A stretch of DNA of 10,767 nucleotides from Actinomycetota bacterium (GTDB lineage: Bacteria; Actinomycetota; Acidimicrobiia; Acidimicrobiales; JAFATL01): positions 1 to 10,767 of the forward strand of contig JAFATL010000042.1 of assembly GCA_019243975.1 (NCBI GenBank). Direction: 5' to 3'. The notes under the pieces are model-generated. The model made no database searches, was not told the origin of the DNA, and saw nothing but the letters and a program-made list of their open reading frames with translations. Made by a program: the position numbers and the translations under genes. This document shows, piece after piece, positions 1 through 5,464 of this stretch; within the stretch, counting starts at the first letter, position 1; each line of letters starts with the position of its first letter.

Positions 1-870
1 CTGGCGCGCGGGCGCGACGAGCGGATGGTGGCGGGACGCCAACCGCCGCCCGACCTGTCGGTGTCACTCGAGCTCGACCCGCCCGCCGAGCGCGTCGACA
101 CGGCCGCCTTCGCGGCCAAGCAGCTGGCCCACGAGCTGCACGAGCAGCTGGCCGACCGCGGCCTGGCGTGCACGCGCGTCGCCATCGAGGCCGACACCGA
201 GCACGGCGAGCACCTCGTGCGCCTGTGGCGGCACGACGGCGCCCTCACCCCCGCGGCCATGGCCGAACGGGTGCGGTGGCAGCTCGATGGGTGGCTCACC
301 GCGTCGGGCGGGTTGAGCGGTGGCCTCACCCTCATCCGCCTCACGCCCGACGAGGTCAAGCCCGCCAGTGGCAGACAGCTCGGGTTCTGGGGCGGCGCCG
401 CCGAGGCCGACGAGCGCGCCGGTCGCGGGTTGGCGCGCGTGCAGGGCATCCTCGGCATCGACGCCGTCGTCACCGCCGTGCTCACCGGCGGCCGCAGCCC
501 TGCCGAGCAGGTGCGGTTGGTGCCGTGGGGCGACGCCCGCCAAGCCGAGCCCGTCACCGAACCGTGGCCCGGGCGGGTGCCGGCGCCCGCGCCGTCGACT
601 GTGCACGTGCCGCCCATGCCGACCGACGTGGTCGACGCCAACGGCGCGCCCGTCGCCGTCACCGGCCGCGGGCTGTTGGCGGCCGAACCGGCGCGCCTGG
701 CCGGCGAGGCGGTTACCGCGTGGGCCGGCCCGTGGCTGGCCGACGAACGCTGGTGGGACCCGCCCGCCCACCGCCGCCGGGCCCGCTTCCAGATGGTCAC
801 CGCCGACGGCGTGGCCCGGCTCGTCGCCCTGGAGAACGGGCGGTGGTGGGTGGAGGCGACCTATGACTGA
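1..870 (+). CDS. imuB: ImuB-like Y-family DNA polymerase, C-terminal part (5' end outside window)
   Basis: The frame is open from the first base, so the gene begins before the window and only about 289 C-terminal residues are visible. ImuB is a catalytically degenerate Y-family polymerase that works with ImuA' and DnaE2 in damage-induced mutagenesis; it serves as an adaptor to the sliding clamp. The visible part holds the end of the little-finger region (about residues 15-115). Next comes a QLGFW motif at 376-390, which matches the clamp-binding motif type of mycobacterial ImuB. The characteristic actinobacterial ImuB tail follows: an ARVQGILG block, VRLVPWGD, a VTGRGLL segment, WAGPW.DERWWDP and the terminal GRWWVEATYD. 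The polymerase palm is not visible, so its catalytic state cannot be judged. The last 10 bases overlap the end of the convergent glycosyltransferase gene. No dnaE2 follows directly. Confidence 0.88.
   Translation: MARGRDERMVAGRQPPPDLSVSLELDPPAERVDTAAFAAKQLAHELHEQLADRGLACTRVAIEADTEHGEHLVRLWRHDGALTPAAMAERVRWQLDGWLTASGGLSGGLTLIRLTPDEVKPASGRQLGFWGGAAEADERAGRGLARVQGILGIDAVVTAVLTGGRSPAEQVRLVPWGDARQAEPVTEPWPGRVPAPAPSTVHVPPMPTDVVDANGAPVAVTGRGLLAAEPARLAGEAVTAWAGPWLADERWWDPPAHRRRARFQMVTADGVARLVALENGRWWVEATYD
376..390 (+). other. Putative sliding-clamp-binding motif in ImuB
   Basis: These five codons encode Q-L-G-F-W, followed by G-G. The pattern fits the bacterial beta-clamp-binding consensus Q-L-x-L/F-(W/F). 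It sits between the little-finger region and the C-terminal tail, where the clamp motif of mycobacterial ImuB is found. This is seen in sequence; clamp binding itself is inferred from the family. Confidence 0.65.
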
Positions 871-2012
871 GCGGTCTCGAGCGCCGGGCGCCGGGCGCGA
901 TCGATCGGGAGCCCAACCACCACCAGCGGGATCACGACAGCCCTGATGCCGGTGAGCACACTGTTCTGGCCCGGGTTGTGGAGCTCGAACAGCAGCAAGG
1001 CGATGCCGACGGCGGCGGCCAGACGCCAGCGCGTGCGGCCGTCGCCGATCACCAACGGCAGGACCAGCACGAAGAAGTAGAGGTGGTGCGACCAGGTGAT
1101 GGGTGACACCGCGAACCCACAACACGTCACGATCACCAGGGCGGCGAGGTGGTTGCCTTTGGCGGCGGCGCGGCGTGCCCGCACGAACGCGACGACGAGC
1201 AGGGCAGCTGCCAGCAGCAGCCACAACCCACCCTGCACCGCCGACGGGAGGTGGCTCATCGTCAGGAGCCGGCGGACGCTGTTGCTGTAGGGGTGGGCGA
1301 GGCGACCGACCCGGCGGGTGTCGAACACCGCATCGGTCCAGTAGCGCCACGAGTCGTGCCGGGCGATGGCGAACGCCAACGCCGTCACCGCCACGGCCGA
1401 CGCCACCGCCCGCCCGGCAGCGCGACGGAAGCCGGCCGCGACCATCGCAACTACCGCGATGGCGGGCGTGAGCTTCATGGCCGCCGCCAGCCCCGTGAGC
1501 ACGCCCGCCCACGGCGCATCCCGCTGGGCGGCAACGAAGTCGATGAGTACGGCCAGAGCGAGGAACGCGTTTATCTGGCCGATGCGCGCCGTCAGGTAGA
1601 TCGGCGCCGCCCACAGTCCCGCCGCGACCAGTGCGGCGCGGTATCCGGGCAGGGCCGGAGCGGCGGGCAGCTCACGAGCAGCCACGGCGAGGAACACTGC
1701 GGATGCCACCACCGATGCGATGAGCCAGGCGTGGTCGACGAGGGCGAACGAGACCGCGGTGAGGGGCTTCAACACCAGTGCCGCGAACGGCGGATACGCA
1801 AAGCCCAGCCCGGTGGGCGGAAAGTGGAAGTCGTAGAGGTGACCGGGGAAGGCCTGCTTCACGGCCGAGAAGTAGATGTGCAGGTCGATGCGCGAGCGGT
1901 CGTCGGACAGCCGCCACAGGTGCGCGATCAGCCCCACGGCCGAGGCGGTCACGAGCGCGGTGGACGCGACGCGCCACGTCCAAGTGCGTCGTGAGAACGT
2001 CGTCCCGGCCAT
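861..2012 (-). CDS. GT87-like (DUF2029) polyprenyl-phosphate-dependent mannosyltransferase-type membrane protein
   Basis: This 383-residue protein is strongly hydrophobic, with roughly ten membrane segments spread along its length, as in GT-C glycosyltransferases of family GT87 (PimE and relatives). Family-like features are an acidic first loop (D43-L-H-I-Y47), FHFPPTG followed by FAYPPFAAL, GQINAFLAL, a KLTPAI segment, and SPITWSHHLYF near the C-terminus. Such enzymes transfer a sugar, often mannose, from a polyprenyl-phosphate donor outside the membrane; the acceptor here is unknown. The ATG at 2012 is the natural start because TM1 begins shortly after it. A TAGACA -10-like element lies 9 nt upstream, within a copy of the sulfur-operator half-site, so the promoter region is shared with the divergent rrf2-type gene. 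The stop (TAG) lies inside the last codons of imuB. Family call is confident; substrate is not. Confidence 0.87.
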   Translation of the reverse strand: MAGTTFSRRTWTWRVASTALVTASAVGLIAHLWRLSDDRSRIDLHIYFSAVKQAFPGHLYDFHFPPTGLGFAYPPFAALVLKPLTAVSFALVDHAWLIASVVASAVFLAVAARELPAAPALPGYRAALVAAGLWAAPIYLTARIGQINAFLALAVLIDFVAAQRDAPWAGVLTGLAAAMKLTPAIAVVAMVAAGFRRAAGRAVASAVAVTALAFAIARHDSWRYWTDAVFDTRRVGRLAHPYSNSVRRLLTMSHLPSAVQGGLWLLLAAALLVVAFVRARRAAAKGNHLAALVIVTCCGFAVSPITWSHHLYFFVLVLPLVIGDGRTRWRLAAAVGIALLLFELHNPGQNSVLTGIRAVVIPLVVVGLPIDRARRPALETAQS

Positions 2013-2020
2013 GCGCGGGC

Positions 2021-2030
2021 TTGTCTACCA
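2021..2030. promoter_or_regulatory. Half-site of the TTGTCTAC operator motif upstream of the Rrf2 gene
   Basis: TTGTCTACCA here is identical over ten bases to the left arm and adjoining bases of the perfect palindrome at 9906-9930. The matching right arm (GACAA, expected at about 2039-2043) is absent, so only one arm is present. It lies between the divergent glycosyltransferase and Rrf2 regulator genes, where an autoregulatory site would be expected. A ten-base match is suggestive, but chance cannot be excluded without a genome-wide scan. Confidence 0.4.
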
Positions 2031-2056
2031 GCCGCGATGCGCCCTTATGCCCCCAC

Positions 2057-2062
2057 TACGAT
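2057..2062 (+). promoter_or_regulatory. -10 element (TACGAT) for a probably leaderless Rrf2-gene transcript
   Basis: TACGAT fits the actinobacterial TAnnnT -10 pattern and ends 7 nt before the GTG at 2070. Transcription would therefore begin at or next to the start codon, giving a leaderless message. No convincing -35 lies 16-18 nt upstream, and no Shine-Dalgarno sequence precedes the GTG. This supports the GTG over an in-frame ATG at 2037. Confidence 0.5.
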
Positions 2063-2069
2063 TGAGAAA

Positions 2070-2525
2070 GTGAACATCTCAGCGAAGGCCGACTACGCCG
2101 TGCGTGCTGCCGTCGAGCTGGCCGCCGCGCCGCCCGGTCCCATGAAGGGCGACCGCATCGCCAAGGAACAGGGCATCCCCATCAAGTTCCTCGAGAACAT
2201 CCTCAGCCAGCTCAACCGGTCGGGCATCGTCAACAGCCAGCGGGGCGCCGACGGTGGGTACTGGCTGGCCCGGCCCGCCAACAAGATCACCGTCGCCGAG
2301 GTCATCCGTGCCGTCGACGGGCCCCTCGCCAACGTCCGCGGCCTGCGGCCCGAGGCCGTGAGCTACGACGGCACGGCCAAGGGCCTGCAAGAGGTATGGG
2401 TGGCCGTGCGGGCCAACCTGCGGGCCGTCCTCGAGAAGGTGACGCTGGCCGACATCGCGGCCGGCGCGCTGCCGCGCGCCATCACCAAGCTGACGGTCGA
2501 CGAGGACGCCTGGCAGCCCCACTGA
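2070..2525 (+). CDS. Rrf2-family transcriptional regulator, cysteine-free (CymR-like)
   Basis: This 151-residue protein is a typical Rrf2 winged-helix regulator. It starts MNISAKADYAVRA, has a helix-turn-helix around residues 26-48 (GDRIAKEQGIPIKFLENIL), a wing with RGADGGYWLARP (58-69) and a dimerisation helix (about 104-124). Length matches the family. It has no cysteine at all, so it lacks the three-Cys cluster site of IscR and NsrR. That places it with the CymR-type members, which respond to sulfur status through protein or metabolite partners. The GTG at 2070 is chosen over ATG 2037 because family members begin with this exact motif and a -10 lies 7 nt upstream. The island it adjoins carries thiol-oxidation and sulfonate-transport genes plus repeated TTGTC-N13-GACAA sites, making it the likely local sulfur regulator (inference). 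Its stop is 5 nt from that of the convergent gene. Confidence 0.9.
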   Translation: MNISAKADYAVRAAVELAAAPPGPMKGDRIAKEQGIPIKFLENILSQLNRSGIVNSQRGADGGYWLARPANKITVAEVIRAVDGPLANVRGLRPEAVSYDGTAKGLQEVWVAVRANLRAVLEKVTLADIAAGALPRAITKLTVDEDAWQPH

Positions 2526-2530
2526 ACGCG

Positions 2531-3502
2531 TCACCCGGCGGTGAACGACCGCAGGGTCGCCGTCAGGTTGTCGTCATAGGTGAACGTGATGCCGCCGAAC
2601 GACTGCTGGCCGTGCATCTTCTCGGTGTACTTCACCCACAGGTGGCGGGCGGGATCGAACCAGTAGGTGCGTGAGCGGGTGACCGACTGCGACGAGCCCG
2701 GTCGGCTCTGCCGGTCGAGCGTGACCTTCCACGTCGGCACGGGCTGGCCGGCGATGACCACGGTCTCCTGCCCGAGTACGCGCACCGTCCAGTCCTCAAT
2801 CCGCTGCACGCTGCCGTCGGCCGCCTTCACCTGGGTCGCGCCCTTCACCACCTGGCCGGCGGCGGGGGCGAGTGGCACCTGCAGCATGGGCGGTACGTAG
2901 TCGCCCTGGTTCGTCTGGGCCGACGGACCAAAGCGCACCTGTCCGGCCTCGAAATCGAAGAAGACTCCGTTGTCTCGGAAGCCCAAGATCTCGCGCTCGC
3001 TGTGGTTCGACGAGTAGGCGATGTCGAGCACGACCTCGCCAGCATCACCGCCGCCGTGGGCGACCATCGTCATGGTGTCGGGGAACGCCCGGCTCCCGAA
3101 CCCGGTCGCTCCCTCGGTGCCGTTCACGTCCCACAGGTAGGTGCCGAGGCGAGGGAGCGCAGACGTCGGCCCTGGCGCGGTGGAGGTGGAGCTGGACGAC
3201 GACGACGTCGAGCTCGAGGAGGTTGACGACGCCAACCGTCTCGCCGTCGTCGAGGCGAGCACCTTGGCCGCCGGCGGCGTCACCGTGGTGGTCGGATCGA
3301 GTTGTCCAAAGGGCCCGCTGGCCAGGGACGGAGTTCCGCCGGGCACGCGCCGCGTGGCCACGAACGCGCCGCCACGACGGAACGATGCAGGGCGTCTGCT
3401 CCTGACGCCGACCTGGTACCAGGCCAGCGCGCTCAACACGAGCAGGAGGGCCACGGCCGCCCGCAATCGACGTTCGGAAGATTTCGACTTGCGCAGTTCC
3501 AC
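2531..3502 (-). CDS. Membrane-anchored extracytoplasmic protein of unknown function with Ser/Thr-rich linker
   Basis: I do not recognise the family. The 323-residue product has a basic N-terminus (RKSKSSERRLR), one membrane segment at about residues 13-33 and a positively charged stretch after it. A low-complexity linker follows (about 69-115), including a run of almost only Ser and Thr at 92-108. Then comes a globular domain of about 210 residues rich in beta-type sequence, with YVPPMLQVPL, WTVRVLGQETVVIAGQPVPTW split around an acidic turn, and a C-terminal YWFDPARHLWVKY. There is no cysteine. The basic N-terminus does not settle topology, but the linker suggests an outward-facing domain. 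GTG 3502 is preferred to the upstream GTG at 3562 because a -35/-10 pair ends 7 nt before it and the longer version would read through the operator. It shares that operator with the SBP56-like gene, so co-regulation is likely. Confidence 0.75.
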   Translation of the reverse strand: MELRKSKSSERRLRAAVALLLVLSALAWYQVGVRSRRPASFRRGGAFVATRRVPGGTPSLASGPFGQLDPTTTVTPPAAKVLASTTARRLASSTSSSSTSSSSSSTSTAPGPTSALPRLGTYLWDVNGTEGATGFGSRAFPDTMTMVAHGGGDAGEVVLDIAYSSNHSEREILGFRDNGVFFDFEAGQVRFGPSAQTNQGDYVPPMLQVPLAPAAGQVVKGATQVKAADGSVQRIEDWTVRVLGQETVVIAGQPVPTWKVTLDRQSRPGSSQSVTRSRTYWFDPARHLWVKYTEKMHGQQSFGGITFTYDDNLTATLRSFTAG

Positions 3503-3509
3503 CGGATCG

Positions 3510-3538
3510 AGTCTATTGTCAAGTAAGTCAGTAGACAA
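3510..3538 (-). promoter_or_regulatory. Promoter of the membrane-anchored protein gene (leaderless)
   Basis: On the minus strand, TTGTCT (3538-3533) and TAGACT (3515-3510) are separated by exactly 17 nt. TAGACT ends 7 nt before GTG 3502. The -35 coincides with one arm of the TTGTC-N13-GACAA site and the spacer with the other, so a bound regulator would cover the promoter. Confidence 0.5.
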
Positions 3539-3539
3539 A
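3515..3539. promoter_or_regulatory. Imperfect copy of the TTGTC-N13-GACAA operator
   Basis: The right arm GTAGACAAA (3531-3539) is identical to the right arm of the palindrome at 9922-9930. The left arm ATTGTCAAG (3515-3523) matches the corresponding arm in six of nine bases, including the core TTGTC. Core-to-core spacing (13 nt between TTGTC and GACAA) is the same in both sites. The site lies between divergent genes for the membrane-anchored protein and the SBP56-like enzyme. It is proposed as a binding site for the Rrf2 regulator encoded at 2070-2525. Confidence 0.62.
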
Positions 3540-3570
3540 CTAGCAATTGGCAACCGGACCACAAGAGACT

Positions 3571-3576
3571 GGGGAA
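3571..3576 (+). promoter_or_regulatory. Ribosome binding site deciding the GTG start of the SBP56-like gene
   Basis: GGGGAA lies 9 nt before GTG 3586 and 18 nt before ATG 3595, favouring the GTG. Unlike its neighbours, this gene therefore seems to have a 5' leader. A weak promoter candidate is TTGTCA at 3516-3521 with TAGCAA at 3541-3546, though the 19-nt spacing is long. Confidence 0.45.
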
Positions 3577-3585
3577 CCCACGACC

Positions 3586-5445
3586 GTGAACGTCATGCAA
3601 CTCACTCGGGGCCGACGTAGGACAGCGCTCCTGCTCGTCCCCCTGATCGTCGCCACCGGCCTGCTCTTCAGCAGTCGCCAGTCGAAGGCGCAGGCCGACG
3701 TCGACATCGTCCGCTCGAGCATCACCGCCAAGGACGGGCGCATCTTCTCCGTCACCAACCACCTCGTCCGGGCCCAGGCCGCAGGCGTCAACACCGCCGC
3801 CGTCAACGCCGCTGCCGGTCGCGGCAAGGAGTTCCTGGTGGTGTGGGCGGGCGACGCCAACATCGCCGACACGACGGGGTCGGAGCTGCAGAAGACGCCG
3901 TTGGCCGTGAACCCCGTTCGGCTCGCCAACATCGACGCCGTCGACGCGCCGCCGGCGCCCGACTTCCTCGCCGTCATCGACGCCGACCCGGCCTCGCCGA
4001 CCTATGGCAAGGTCGTCAACACCGGTACCGTCAGCCCGCTGGTGGAGAACGAGCCCCACCACATGCAGTACCTGTACCACAAGGGCGACAAGATCTTCGC
4101 CGGCGGCCTGTACTCGGATACGACCTACGTGTTCGACGTGTCGAAGCTGCCGTTGCTCAGCCTGTCGGGCGTGAACCTGCCCCAGGACACGCTGTGCGGA
4201 TCGATCCCCGACGCGTACTGGACCCTCAGCGACCACACGGCGTACGGCACGTACATGGGCGGCCCTGACGTCCCCGGCCCGTGCACCTACTCCGACGGAT
4301 CCGTTCGTATCGGCAACGGGTTCGGCGGTTCCCCCGGCGAGATCGTGCACATCGGCACGGACGGCTCGACGCTGTCGGAGATGCCGGCGGCCAGCGCGAC
4401 CGGCGAGGACCCGGCCAACTGCCCCAACTACCCGCTGCTCCCGCAGGCCACGTGCGCCAACCCGCACGGCATTCAGGTGCGTGAGGACCTCAAGCGCATC
4501 GTCGCCAGTGACTACGCAGAGCCGCGCAACATCGTGCTCGACCCGGTGAAGCCGCAGGACGCGGGCATCTTCCGCGACACCGTGCGCACCTACGACATCA
4601 CCAACGAGAACCGGCCCACGCTGGCATCGGTGTCGGTGATGCCCGACGGCCCGCGCAAGGAGCGCAACCCGGGCCACGAAGAGCCGCGCGGGATCATGGA
4701 GACGACCGTCACCAACCTGCCCCAGCACCGCGGCGCATTTGCCGAGTCGATGTGCGGCGGCGTCATCTACTACACGCCTGACATCACGGCCAAGCGGCCG
4801 GTATGGCGTGAGGTGTTCGACGACAGCACCGCCTCCAAGTCGCTGCAGCCCAACATCACCGAAGGCGGCGGCTGCGACGGCGGCGGTTGGCTGCAGACCG
4901 ACCCGACCGACCATTACCTGTACCACGCGGTGATCGGCCGCAATTCGGGCGCTCTCGACAGCTACGACCCGGGTGTACCCAAGATGGTGTACGTGCTCGA
5001 CATCTCGAAGCTGGTCGCGGCCGGCGCCGGGACAACCTGCAGCGTCGACACCATTGCCGAGGTGTGGGACGGCGGCCACGAGCCGGAGTGCCCGACGCTG
5101 GCGAGCTCCTACGCGCTGCCCGACGGCACCTCCGGCGGCCCGCACTGGGGTACGCCCGACAACTTCGTGAAGCTGGCCAACGGTAACTACACGGAGACCA
5201 AGGACATCCGCCGCATCGCCGTGTCCAACTACTTCGTCGCCCGCACGGGCGTCGACGGCAACCACAAGGTGTGCATGCTCGATGTGAGCTCGACCGGCAA
5301 GTTGTCACTGGACACGAACTTCCGTGACGAGAACCACGGCACGCCGTGCGTCGACTTCAACCGCACCTATTGGCCGCACGGCAAGGACGGCAACGCCAAG
5401 CCTCACTCGGAGCTGTTCGTCGTACCCGACGCCAGCCTCCAGTAG
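3586..5445 (+). CDS. Exported selenium-binding protein (SBP56)/methanethiol-oxidase-like beta-propeller protein
   Basis: The 619-residue product starts with a basic stretch (RGRRR) and a hydrophobic core, then SKAQA before the mature part: an N-terminal signal peptide, possibly Tat-like. The body reads as a beta-propeller resembling SBP56/methanethiol oxidase, which converts methanethiol with O2 and water to formaldehyde, H2S and H2O2 in a copper-dependent way in methylotrophs. Candidate metal-site histidines occur in family-like contexts: E-P-H158-H159, N-P-H294-G, G-P-H520-W, W-P-H598-G and K-P-H607 near the C-terminus. It is longer than the usual 450-470 residues. It carries ten cysteines after the signal, consistent with disulfides outside the membrane. 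The next gene, 19 nt downstream, has a CopD-like domain, fitting a copper enzyme. The match is remote in the central region, so an unrelated propeller enzyme remains possible. A shared operator lies upstream. Confidence 0.62.
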   Translation: MNVMQLTRGRRRTALLLVPLIVATGLLFSSRQSKAQADVDIVRSSITAKDGRIFSVTNHLVRAQAAGVNTAAVNAAAGRGKEFLVVWAGDANIADTTGSELQKTPLAVNPVRLANIDAVDAPPAPDFLAVIDADPASPTYGKVVNTGTVSPLVENEPHHMQYLYHKGDKIFAGGLYSDTTYVFDVSKLPLLSLSGVNLPQDTLCGSIPDAYWTLSDHTAYGTYMGGPDVPGPCTYSDGSVRIGNGFGGSPGEIVHIGTDGSTLSEMPAASATGEDPANCPNYPLLPQATCANPHGIQVREDLKRIVASDYAEPRNIVLDPVKPQDAGIFRDTVRTYDITNENRPTLASVSVMPDGPRKERNPGHEEPRGIMETTVTNLPQHRGAFAESMCGGVIYYTPDITAKRPVWREVFDDSTASKSLQPNITEGGGCDGGGWLQTDPTDHYLYHAVIGRNSGALDSYDPGVPKMVYVLDISKLVAAGAGTTCSVDTIAEVWDGGHEPECPTLASSYALPDGTSGGPHWGTPDNFVKLANGNYTETKDIRRIAVSNYFVARTGVDGNHKVCMLDVSSTGKLSLDTNFRDENHGTPCVDFNRTYWPHGKDGNAKPHSELFVVPDASLQ

Positions 5446-5464
5446 GGCCATCACTCGCAGCGCC

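Noticed and set aside
64..1614. 516-residue open frame on the minus strand spanning imuB and the GT87 gene
   Set aside because: Arg/Gly/Pro/His-rich low-complexity translation typical of GC-rich antisense shadow; it crosses two genes with clear family matches.
2037..2069. ATG 2037 as start of the Rrf2 gene
   Set aside because: Adds 11 residues absent from the family N-terminus and would place the -10 inside the gene.
3160..3250. Simple-sequence repeat of GAC/GAG-type triplets
   Set aside because: It encodes the Ser/Thr-rich linker of the membrane-anchored protein and has no regular unit; treated as a coding low-complexity region, not a separate repeat.
3503..3562. Upstream GTG 3562 for the membrane-anchored protein and TTG 3547 for the SBP56-like gene
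   Set aside because: The two would overlap each other or run through the operator and promoters; downstream GTGs fit the -10 or the ribosome binding site.
3433..5265. 610-residue antisense open frame opposite the SBP56-like gene
   Set aside because: Composition (Val/Arg/Gly/Asp/His repeats) is a shadow of the true frame; no recognisable domain or signal.
5446..5464. Terminator or promoter between the SBP56-like and CopD-fusion genes
   Set aside because: Only 19 nt with no hairpin and no -10/-35 pair; read as an operon junction.
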